Assembly (NCBI GenBank): GCA_004194705.1
Contig: SADC01001061.1
Span: 1 to 64,000, forward strand
Reading direction: 5' to 3'
Origin: Ditylenchus dipsaci
Taxonomy: Eukaryota; Nematoda; Chromadorea; Rhabditida; Anguinidae
DNA: 64,000 bases
Shown here: piece by piece, positions 1 through 8,778 of the stretch
How the letters are laid out: every line of letters begins with the position of its first letter
Position numbering within the stretch: the stretch's first letter is position 1
Position numbers and translations under genes: made by a program
Notes under the pieces: model-generated
The model's database searches: none
What the model was told of the DNA's origin: nothing
The model's input: only the letters and a program-made list of their open reading frames with translations

Positions 1-124
1 TATAATTTTTGTTCATTTTTGTCTTGATTAGTTTGACGCCCCCTTTTTGGCAAATTTTTTCTTATAAACGCCCCCATTTTTATGAATGTACGCCCCCTTT
101 TCCCAAAACGATATGTGCACCCTG

Positions 125-427
125 TGCTCGCCGCCCGATGGAAATATTTTGAAAAGCGGCCACCAGGTCAATTCAAACGAGAATTAAAATGTCGCATTTC
201 AGTAAAAGTCAAGGTAAAATATCGTTTCCAATTGGAATAGAACCGACGACCAATTTTCAGAGTACACCACAGCTTTACCACCAAGCCACATATACTGTTA
301 GGTAGAACAAATATTTTTTGCTATTATACGTTCCTGGTAGAGCACTCAACAAATTCGCTTTCAAAATAATTCTCGTATAAATTCACATGGCATCCGCCTT
401 TTGAAATATTTCCATCGGCGGCGAGCA
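125..427. mobile_element. Palindromic MITE with a degenerate tRNA-like centre (copy 1)
   Basis: The ends are inverted copies: GATGGAAATATTTTGAAA near 138 and its complement near 405-418, framed by GCTCGCCGCC and GGCGGCGAGC. A second copy lies at 24165-24420. Read on the minus strand, the interior at about 240-300 has a tRNA-like D-arm/A-box (TGGCTTGGTGGTAAAGC) followed by a B-box-like GGTTCTATTCC. The cloverleaf is too degenerate to call a tRNA gene. No coding capacity is seen. Family not recognised. Confidence 0.6.
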
Positions 428-491
428 TGCCCCTTTGACTCAGCTATTTATAACATTATGTCGTTTTTAGCTAAGAGAAAATAAAAATATT

Positions 492-1098
492 ATGAAGAAA
501 AGGGAGTTTATTGAAAGCATTAAATCAGAGAAGCCACGTAAGGTCAAACCAAAGTTTGAATTTCCTCAAATGGATCGGTTAGTAATGCTGATGAATTCTT
601 TTATTTACGTCCTATTTTAGTGCACTACCTAAACAGAATACGCTGGTCAGTCAGAAAAGAGCAGCGTTGGGGTCAAGGAGGGAAAATCAGCTTCAGTGCT
701 TGAAGATGATAAAGAAGCTTCAGTGGCCAAGGGTGTGGAAGAAGCTATGGTGGTCAAGGAGGAAAATCCAGCTTCAGTGGCCAAGGAGGAAAAAATCAGC
801 GTCAGTGCTTGAGGATGATAAAGAAGCTTCAGTGGCCAAGAGTGTGGAAGAAGCTATGGTGCTCAAGGAGGAAAATCCAGCTTCAGTGTTCAAGGATGGG
901 AAAGAAGCTATTGTGGTAGAGGAGGAAAAGCCAGCTTCAGTGTTCAAGGATGGGAAAGAAGCTATTGTGGTCGAGGAGGAAAAGCCATCTTCCGTGCTCA
1001 AAGACGGCAGAGAAGCTACGGTGGTCAATGATGAAAAAGAAGATATGGTGGTCAGCACGGACATAGCACCTTCGGTTGTCAGCGATGAAAACGAATAA
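492..1098 (+). CDS. Two-exon gene tail, acidic repeat protein paralogous to the MRG-like gene at 36-37.5 kb
   Basis: Exon 1 is 492-577 (ATG at 492, MKKREFIESIKSEK...), intron 578-620 (43 bp, GTTAGT...TTTTAG), exon 2 is 621-1098 ending in TAA. Exon 2 is built from repeats of about 13-20 residues of the type ASVFKDGKEAIVVEEEKP. Its last 40 residues (ATVVNDEKE...SVVSDENE) and about 280 bp of 3' flank match the last exon and flank of the minus-strand gene ending at 36113. The first third of exon 2 is read in a different phase from the later repeats; an extra A near 785-795 brings the repeat frame into register. A TTTTTAG just upstream (about 467-473) could be a cis or spliced-leader acceptor. The N-terminal part has no match I recognise, so this may be a truncated or recombined paralogue. 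Confidence 0.5.
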
Positions 1099-1453
1099 AT
1101 TCAGTTTACCTAATTATATATTATGAATTCGTTGGAAAATGTTTTGCTTCCACCGAGATAAAAAGATTATCGTTGCTCTGTCAAGATTCCGCCTTCCGAT
1201 GAGCTTTTTTTTCTCAGTAAAATCATAATGTCTCACGAGAAGAAGAAATGGGTACATGAGGCAGAACAAAATTCCTCATGGACATTTCTAGCTAAAAGCA
1301 GTCATGAGCAGGAATCTGTGTGCTCATCGGAAACTTCGAGGTATTCACCACATTATTTCTTTCGATAAATCGAAAATGGCAAGTTCGATGGAGTTAGTTA
1401 AAAATTTTAATTATACAAAGTATTTTTTTTCGCCTTGGTTCCCCTGTTAATTT

Positions 1454-2623
1454 GGGCAGGAGCAGAGTGGGGAACATCAAATTGGGGAAAATCAAGTTGG
1501 GAAGTTCAAATTGGGGAAAAATCAAATTGGGGAAATTCAAATTGGGGAAATTCAAATTGGGGAAATTCAAAATTGGGGAAATTCAAGGCAGGACTTCCTT
1601 TTACGGAGTCCTCCCAAAAGTGTGTTTTGACCACTTATTCGAGCTTTTCAGGTCGTAATTAGTCGAAAAAACATGTTTTCAGGATTGGGAAAGACATCTG
1701 CAAAAAAAAATTTTGGTCAAAAAATTAAAAAATCGGGTGTCCTAAGCCTAAGCCTAACGGCTATACGCTGGCTTTAAAAGGATGTCCCGGAGGATACATG
1801 ACCGTCACAAGGGCTCACACACTTGTACATATGGTACGGTTTGGATTGAGCGACATTGATAGCTGAAAGAAACAATAAATTTAAAAAGCAAGAGAGAAAA
1901 AAGTGTTTGACCGAAGCATGAAAAATGAAAATTTTTGGTAAAAAAGTCGATTTTTGATCAAAATTTTTTTTCCTCGAAAAATGTCTTTCCCAATCCTGAA
2001 AACATGTTTTTTCGACTAATTACGACCTGAAAAGCTTGAATAAGTGGTCAAAACACACTTTTGGGAGGACTCCGTAAAAGGAAGTTTAGCCAAATTCAAA
2101 TTGGGGAAAATTCAAATTGGGGAAAAATAAGTGCTGAAACTAAAAGAGCGAAACTACCAAGGATACATTTTCGGTCAATTTTTCTATAACTTTTACTAAA
2201 TAATCATGCTTAGACGCAAAATTAAAAAAAATAGCGATTATAATTATCAGTTTTGTCACATCCCGTCAAAAAGTTTAATCAAAAACCTATTATAATCCAC
2301 TATAGCTGTCCGTGGTTTTATGGGACCGAATCTTCAGCCTCTAGCAACATCAACTCTTACCCCTTTTAAAACGCGGTAATTATTTCAACTCACACAACTA
2401 CAGTACAATGCTTTTCTTTATTCGATTACAAACAACTCATAACAACAAAATCGTGTCCCAATTTGAATTTCCCCAATTTGATTTTTCCCCAATTTGAATT
2501 TCCCCAATTTGAATTTCCCCAATTTGAACTTCCCCAACTTGAATTTCCCAACTTGATTTTCCCCAATTTGATGTTTCCCAATTTGAATTTCCCCAATTTG
2601 AATTTCCCACTCTGCTCCTGCCC
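1454..2623. mobile_element. Foldback-type element with 15-bp-repeat arms (E1)
   Basis: The termini are inverted: GGGCAGGAGCAGAGTGGG at 1454 and its complement ending at 2623. The arms are head-to-tail copies of AATTCAAATTGGGGA (about 1470-1590; inverted at about 2458-2600). The 8-bp direct repeat GTTAATTT flanks the element (446-453 past 1000, i.e. 1446-1453, and 2624-2631). The core holds a separate palindrome (1586-2090) whose loop carries TTAGGC-like doublets. GG-starting ends with 8-10 bp duplications and tandem-repeat arms are what FB/NOF (Mutator-like) foldback elements look like. No transposase is visible. Confidence 0.75.
1586..2090. repeat. Palindrome in the core of E1
   Basis: The stretch from GGACTTCCTTTTACGGAGTC (about 1590) through ATGTCTTTCCCAATCCTG is repeated as its reverse complement at 1980-2088, giving arms of roughly 100 bp. 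The loop (about 1690-1980) includes CCTAAGCCTAAGCCTAAC. This looks like a MITE inserted in E1 or its original core. Confidence 0.6.
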
Positions 2624-3325
2624 GTTAATTTTTTAAAATTTTTTTTTCGATTTTTCTATTATTTTGCGCACTTAGACTTAGGCTTAGGCAAGGGTAATGC
2701 CAGCGCCCATTAGCACGGGCTTAAACGTGTGGTTTGAGCATACTTTTTTAATTTTTACGAAAAAAGTGTACCCGGTCGTTGTACCCGGTCATAATGTGTA
2801 CCCGGTCGTAGGGCAGTCACAACGGTAACACTTTACTTGCCCCCCCCACGGCTGACCCACTTTCGAGGTGAATTTTTAAAAACCGATTGCATATTCGTGT
2901 TTCTCGACCCGGATTTTCACGGAAATGATCATCAGATTCTGTGAAAGTGAAAAAATTTTTTTTGGGATTTGCCTTGGTCCCCCAAGGCAGAATTTAGAAA
3001 AATTTAAAAAAAAATATTTTTCAGATTGGCGCCTTTTGAATTTCCCCAACTTGATTTTCCCCAATTTGATGTTTCCCCAATTTGAATTTCCCCAATTTGA
3101 ATTTCCCCACTCTGCTCCTGCCCGTTAATTTTTTAAATTTTTTTTTCGATTTTTCTATTATTTTGCGCACTTAGACTTAGGCTTAGGCAAGGGTATGCCA
3201 GCGCCCATTAGGACGGGCTTAAACGTGTGGTTTGAGCATACTTTTTTAATTTTTACGAAAAAGTGTACCCGGTCGTTGTACCCGTCGTTGTACCCGTTCA
3301 TAATGTGTACCCGGTCGTTGGGAGG
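2540..3325. repeat. Direct duplication of the E1 right arm and its flank
   Basis: The E1 right arm plus flank (2540-2817) is repeated in the same orientation at 3045-3325. Both copies run from the AATTTCCCC array through CTCTGCTCCTGCCC into a module with ACTTAGGCTTAGGC, GGTTTGAGCATAC, and GTGTACCCGGTCGT repeats. The intervening 2850-3040 carries sequence (ATTCGTGTTTCTCGACCC) related to the palindrome at 43.8-44.5 kb. No gene is seen here. Confidence 0.6.
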
Positions 3326-3329
3326 GAAA

Positions 3330-3545
3330 GGGAATAGAAGGGGCCACTTTTATGGCAGAACAATAGAAAAGTAAATATATGTATTCTTCGACTGCCTCAC
3401 CATGTTTTTCAACTGCGCCGTGGCAAAAAGAGACTCTATACGCATTTTTTGATCAAGAGTACTTCTCGGAATTATGTCTAAGGTAAGTGAGTGCGCGCAT
3501 CTCTAACTCTCAAGCCCCCTGCGCCCCCGAAGGGGGCGCAGGGGG
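3330..3545. repeat. GC-hairpin repeat family, partial copy
   Basis: Contains GGTAAGTGAGTGCGCGCATC followed by a GC-rich hairpin (CCCCCTGCGCCCCCGAAGGG... about 3510-3550). The same module sits at the centre of the palindromes at 43820-44500 and 46430-47115, and partial copies lie near 6060-6130 and 54600-54700. Non-coding; family not recognised. Confidence 0.55.
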
Positions 3546-3549
3546 CTTG

Positions 3550-4795
3550 AGAGTAAAACTCGACTAAATATTTTTGTTCTAATTGTTTTAATCTTAACCT
3601 TAGGTAGCTCCCAGGGAAATGGGGAAATCCCCTGGGGAAATCGATGGAGCAAGGGGTTACGTACACCGATTTTTTGGCGTTTTAATTTACCTTTCGGTAA
3701 GTTTTTTTACTTTTAGGGCAAAAAATCAGGGAGCAATCGGTTGCAACTATTTCGAGCACTGCTTTGCTGTCACCAACTGACTCAATTTTGCGATTTTGAG
3801 AAAATAACCACCATAATTAAAGGAAACCAGCCAAAATCACTGAAAATTTTCCATATGGTTCCGGCTAGGTTCGCGTCAAGGTTAGTGACAAGTTTGGAGC
3901 TTGAAAGGATCGATGCTACTGTCATATACCAACCCCCCCCCCCCCCCGGTTGTACAAGGTTCGTAAGTTGTACAAGGTTCGTGAGTAGCAAATAGTTCTG
4001 ACATCGTTCGTGCAATGTCAGATGCAAGGTTCGATTCAGTTTCGAAACTTGAGCAAACCTTGGAATGTAAAGGTTACAAGTAGAGATAGAAACGCCGTTT
4101 TGCGATGTTTTTGAGTTCCGCCTATTTTTTTAGCCAACTTTTGTAAGCCAGAGCTTTATTTTTATAACACACCTTCCTAACAACTTTTAATGCTTAACAA
4201 CATGCTATTATTGGATTTTCGTAGTTAAATAGTTTATTTCCAGAAAATAGCCTCTCAAAAAAACATCGCAAAGAGGAATTTCATTTTCGGCTTGCGATGT
4301 TTTTGCGATGTTTTTTGAGAGCTTTTTTTCATAAACATTTTGTTATATTTTTTACTAGATGTTATATACCAAAATGTAGCTCAATTAAAGTTAGCTGAGG
4401 AATGTGAAGTTTGTTTAACCATACGTTTTCATCATCATCGTCAAAATTGAGCCGAAAAATGACAGAAATGACAATCAAAAAAATAATTTACGTCATTTTT
4501 TCCTTGTACGAACCTTAGTAGGAAGGCCGAAGTGTATCGAAAATGTTGTTTTCCTAGATTGTACAAGGCTAGAGGACAGTTAAAATTTTAATTGTAAAGT
4601 TCTTGCTAGCTTCAAAGGTTGTCCGAACATTTAAACAGGCATTGTACGAACTTTGGTTATAAACTTGTAAAAACCTTGTAATTATTGCTTTTGCCGTTTT
4701 CGCCTTCAAGTGGGGTCGAATCTGCCCAAACATTCAGAGCCAAAACCACTAACGATTATCCACTGCGCTGTGCATCAAGGCAATTCCTAGTCACA
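3550..4795. other. No gene seen; repeat debris
   Basis: Nothing here supports a gene. It holds a 17-base C run (about 3933-3949), short direct repeats GTTGTACAAGGTTCGT (about 3950-3985), and two inverted pieces around AACATCGCAAA/TTTGCGATGTTTTT (about 4100 and 4260-4310). ORFs are short and lack splice or homology support. Confidence 0.5.
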
Positions 4796-4811
4796 CAAGT
4801 TGCCCGCAATA

Positions 4812-5140
4812 CGGTGGCCACAATGGAGGTGTGAGGTAGAGGTGCGAGGTCGAGGTGAGCTCAGGGTAGCCACAATGGAGGTGTGAGGTGCGGTCGGGTG
4901 GCCAAAATGGAGGTGTGAGGTAGAGGTGCGAGTCGAGGTGAGCTCAGGGTAGCCACAATGGAGGTGTGAGGTGCGGTCGGGTGGCCAAAATGGAGGTGTG
5001 AGGTAGAGGTGCGAGGTCGAGGTGAGCTCAGGGTAGCCACAATGGAGGTGTGAGGTGCGGTCGGGTGGCCAAAATGGAGGTGTGAGGTAGAGGTGCGAGG
5101 TCGAGGTGAGCTCAGGGTAGCCAAAATGGAGGTGTGAGGT
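4812..5140. repeat. GAGGTGTGAGG minisatellite
   Basis: About three and a half head-to-tail copies of a unit near 90-95 bp containing CACAATGGAGGTGTGAGG, GCGGTCGGGTGGCC and GGTCGAGGTGAGCTCAGGG. Each unit is itself built from shorter GAGGTGTGAGG variants. It stays open on the minus strand as a repetitive ORF, but nothing suggests translation. Confidence 0.85.
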
Positions 5141-6380
5141 AGCGATGAAATTATGAATAAATAACGAAAATTATGGTAAAAAATTCCAGCGGGGTAGAGA
5201 CGTTTCCAAAGTTTGAAACTTATTCCATTCTTTTGGAAACCTTTCCCACATTGAAAAACAGGTTCCATTTTAGAGACCTGTTTTCTAATTTTGAAACTTT
5301 TTTCAAACAACAGGGGCGACCAAGACAGTTTTTTTAGGCTTTTTTCGAATTCCGAACCACCCCAAACCATCCCAAACTATCCCAAATACCATCGAAGTAC
5401 CCTAAATGCCCCAAACCAAACCAAAATTTAGAAAATAAAAATTTCTTTAAAATAAAAAAAATAAACTATTTTTCTAATTTAAAATTTTGTAAGGAATTAG
5501 GTTTGTTAGGACCAAAACTGCGATTTTACCTACTCCAACCACAACACATAGGTAGGTACCTTCTGGTCAGGTGGATATGCACCTGGATGTAAATTTAAAA
5601 ACAAATATAAATACGAATCATACTTTCTTATGTAAAATATAGTTTTAAATTTGGTTTGATAAGACCAAAAGGTAGATGACCTTTTGTCAGGTAGATAGTC
5701 GGGTAGATGTCCTCCTAAAAAATAAAATTCATAAAAATAAGAAAAGGCCGTTTTTTAACTCAAAATATTCGGGAGTAGGGCTTTTTGGGAGTCCCAACGG
5801 GAGTTGGGAGGGTTTGTTATGACCAAAATTGTATTTCCCCCATGCGGATCAAAAAAACCTGTTGTATGCTGATATAAAAGAAATTCACAGCTAGAAAACA
5901 CCGGGAAATACTCGATTTTACAATTGGGTGGGAGAAAAATAATTTGGCGGGGAAAAGTACTCAACTGCATCATAATAGCAAAGCGGGATAGGCCAGTTTG
6001 GGATGGTTTTTTTTCTCGTTTTTGGTCACTTGAGATGGGCCAAAAAAGACTCTGTATGTATCTTGATTCAGAGTTCTGCTCGGGATCATGTCTAATGTAA
6101 GTGAGTGCGCACATCTCGAAAACTCAAGTCCCCTGGGGCATATATGAAAACCATCGCAAACTGGTCGTCAAAAAAAACTATCGCCAGTTGGCTGCATCGC
6201 GAACTGGCCGTACACCTGGTCAAACGCGATTAAAATTGGTAAAATTAAAATTGGTCAGCGATTTTTTTCAAATGAAAAAATCGCTGTAAGGCTAAAAGTA
6301 ATTTTTTTGAAAAAAATTGCCTTGGTCCCCCTGTTGTTTTTGAATGCTACTTATTGGCACTTCCAAAACAACAGGAGCGA
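5141..6380. other. No gene seen; repeat debris
   Basis: AT-rich unique-looking sequence with repeat pieces: GGGGCGACCAAGAC near 5312 (a module shared with many elements here), a run of CCAAACCATCCC-like repeats at 5350-5420, and a fragment of the GC-hairpin family near 6060-6130. No supported exon. Confidence 0.45.
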
Positions 6381-6384
6381 ACAA

Positions 6385-6575
6385 GGCTGCATGACAATTG
6401 CTCAAAACGACAATTGCTCAACGTATTTATTGTTCAGACGACAATTGCTCAAACGACAGTTGCCAAAACGACAGTTGCTCAATACACAATGGGCTGCTTA
6501 TATCAGGCCAAAACAGTAAATCGATGTGTAACTGTCGTTTGAGCAATTGTCGTTTTGAGCAATTGTCATGCAGCC
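6385..6575. mobile_element. Small foldback-type element with GACAATTGCTCAAAC arms (E4)
   Basis: Inverted ends GGCTGCATGACAATTGCTC (6385) and complement (ending 6575). The arms are tandem variants of a 15-bp unit, GACAATTGCTCAAAC. Flanks GCGAACAA (6377-6384) and GGGAACAA (6576-6583) are an 8-bp duplication with one mismatch. The loop is about 45 bp. It shares the GG-start ends and repeat-arm design with E1, E2, E3, E7 and E8, at only 191 bp. Confidence 0.65.
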
Positions 6576-6799
6576 GGGAACAAGGCAATTTTATACAAAA
6601 AAATCACTTTTAATCTTTCAACGATTTTTTCAAATGAAAAAAATCGCTGAAACGTTAACACACCTTAAAAAATATTTTTGGCTAAAGCCCCCAAAAGGTC
6701 ATATTACCCACACTTTTTTCGACTTTTATGGTGTTTTAGAAAAAAATAGAAAATTTCAAGGGAGGGGGGGGGCTAAAACCCGGTTAGCCCCCCCCTCCC

Positions 6800-6965
6800 C
6801 TGGATACGTGCCTGATGATGCGTACTTAGATTTATATAGCCTGAGCCTTCACCAATTTTATTTATTTGTCGACGCGTTTAGTGACTTTCTAGAGTCAGAA
6901 TTTATTGGGAGCCAGATAGAAATTTTCCCACACCAAAATCACTTCATTAAAGCAAGGTAGCTAGC
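6800..6965 (+). pseudogene. Coding-like repeat fragment (DAYLDLY family)
   Basis: Frame DDAYLDLYSLSLHQFYLFVDA continuing FSDFLESEF, ending in a stop at about 6960. Related sequences lie at 57832-58065 and 58376-58600 on the minus strand, the last with stops. The three together suggest decayed copies of one transposon ORF or of a repeat-captured exon. I do not recognise the protein. Confidence 0.4.
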
Positions 6966-7327
6966 GAAGTGCAAGAGGGCGGGTTAAATTTAGAGTGTAA
7001 GGTTGCAAATGAGTGAGTAAATTAAAATTACAAAAAAGGTCACTTCCAAATTAATACCGAATAGTTCTGGGATAGTCCTATGGAGGATGGCATCGAATCG
7101 GACACGGTTCAATGTTTTTCAAGCTCTAGCTATAATTTTATACCACCTTTTTCTGTTTGATAGCTCAAATGAAAGCTGAGGATCTTAGCTACATTTTGAC
7201 ACGAAGCTTGTAAATTAAAGGAGAAAAAATAAGGTTGTCAGCCAGTGATAGTCGAACCTGTGACCTAAGGCGATGAGTATTTTAAAGTTGCCAACCCCCC
7301 CCCCCCCCTTTAAAGGTGAACTAGAAC

Positions 7328-7922
7328 CATGGTTTGCAATTTTAAAACGTACGATATGCCAAGAACCTCGTGACTAGCATTTTCAAAACTTTGAAAAATG
7401 CTAGCAAAACCTAGTTAGAATGACTAGAATTTTACTAGCATTTTTGAAAGTTTGAAAAGGGTGTAACGGAATTTTGCAGCTAATTTTTGTTTTATTAATT
7501 TTTCTTAAAATTTCTTCACTTTTTTCAAAGGTAACATAATAACACCATCATGTAGCCCTACGATTCTAGTTTCTAGTGACGTGTCATTTATTCCACCATC
7601 TTTACAAAAAGTAGAGCAAAAAAGTAAAAGTATGAACCAAATTATTTTTTTTTATTGCTTCATACTTTTACTTTTTTGCTCTACTTTTTGTAAAGATGTG
7701 GAATAAATGACACGTCACTAGAAACTAGAATAGTAGGGCTACATGATGGTGTTATTACCTTTAAAAAAGTTAAAAATTTTTTATAGAAAAGGAAAAATAT
7801 GAATTTGCTGCAAAATTCCGAGAATTAGCTGCGAAATTCCGTTACACCCGTTTGAAAAATGCTAGTGACACTACTAGAGTTTCTAAAATAGCGAAAAAAT
7901 TACATTAAAATTGCAGACCCTG
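7328..7922. mobile_element. hAT-type non-autonomous element
   Basis: Ends CATGGTTTGCAATTTTA and TAAAATTGCAGACCCTG with a perfect 8-bp duplication ACTAGAAC (7320-7327 and 7923-7930). The interior is a long palindrome (arms about 7540-7640 and 7650-7750). The intact, uninterrupted target (GGTGAACTAGAACTGTC) is present on the minus strand near 35600-35630, which proves the insertion. An 8-bp duplication and C(A/T)GGG-like ends fit hAT. Confidence 0.85.
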
Positions 7923-7941
7923 ACTAGAACTGTCTATGTTA

Positions 7942-8183
7942 TTGGCGTAGGTGCGTTTGTCCCCTTTTTTGCACTTTTGGCGTTCTGCCCTATCTTCTGT
8001 TTTAGCCACGTAGGTTTTATTTTTTCAACTTAGGCTTAGGCTCAGGGTAGGCCAGCGCACGTTAGCCGGGACTAAAAATGTCTTACGAACTATAAAAAGA
8101 CTTAAAAAATGGGCCTACGTGGCTTAAACAGAACATAGGGCAGAACGCCAAAAAGTTAAAAAAAGGGGACAAAGGCTACGACC
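7942..8183. mobile_element. Palindromic MITE with 8-bp duplication
   Basis: Flanked by CTATGTTA (7934-7941 and 8184-8191). The arms run from GGCGTAGGTGCGTTTGTCCC inward through GGCGTTCTGCCCTATCTTCT and are repeated inverted on the right. The loop carries CTTAGGCTTAGGCTCAGGG. It lies 20 bp from the hAT insertion in the same ancestral repeat. Confidence 0.8.
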
Positions 8184-8191
8184 CTATGTTA

Positions 8192-8443
8192 CCGTATTTC
8201 CTCTAATTGCCGCCCCCCCTCTGATTGCGCCCCCCCTCCCTAACTTCAAGTGGTTCAAAATTCGTGTTTTCATTTAATGTTTGAGCTGTGTAAAAAGTGC
8301 CTGCGAGGGATTTCAAAAATCTAACAGGCACTTTTTACACAGCTCAAACAGTAAATAAAAACACGAGTTTTGAACCACTTGAAGTTTGAAAAAATTGCAT
8401 GCTTCTAATTACCGCCCCGGGGCAGTAATTAGAGGAAATACGG
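8192..8443. mobile_element. TA-target palindromic MITE (CCGTATTTCCTCTAAT family)
   Basis: Inverted ends CCGTATTTCCTCTAATTGCC and GGCAGTAATTAGAGG...CGG flanked by TA. It sits inside the TA of the right-hand duplication of the 7942-8183 element, so it is younger. Close relatives are at 30415-30665 and 47275-47422, with more divergent ones near 11900-12230, 26656-26915 and 59419-60587. TA duplications suggest a Tc1/mariner-like or related mobiliser. Confidence 0.8.
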
Positions 8444-8620
8444 TATTTGCTTTGCAGTTGTTTTCAATATTAGACCACGTAAATTGTTTTGGTTGGCCAA
8501 AAACAAGGCAAAGCTGATGTAATACTAATAATAATAATGATAATTAATAGAACATTGATACCCGGGTATCCGATCCCGAGGGTGGTCTTATATAGAGACT
8601 CAACTGTACTTAAAATAATG
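8444..8620. repeat. Right part of a dispersed repeat also present at 35.35-35.63 kb
   Basis: Sequence such as TATTAGACCACGTAAATT and TTGGCCAAAAACAAGGCAAA matches the minus strand at 35490-35600. Together with 7290-7320 it is one ancestral repeat split by three insertions. Confidence 0.7.
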
Positions 8621-8778
8621 CATTTTCTTCAATATTTTTATGCAGGTCTAAGCACAGTAACAAAATTCAACAATGGTCATCATCATAAATATAGTCAAGC
8701 ATATACACACAATTATATATCACACACATAGTTAACCCGTTTTTTTCTTTTGTCTAATATAACAATGAAATAATATGA

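Noticed and set aside
1445..2620. CRISPR-like array (regular 15-bp repeats)
   Set aside because: No spacers, eukaryotic context, and the arrays are inverted arms of a transposon.
4861..5370. 169-codon minus-strand ORF with HTSILATLSSPRP repeats
   Set aside because: It is the translation of the GAGGTGTGAGG minisatellite; no homology or splice context.
8489..8731. 80-codon ORF MVGQKQGKAD...
   Set aside because: It lies in a dispersed repeat; the counterpart at 35336-35551 keeps only the first ~25 codons and both lack splice or homology support.
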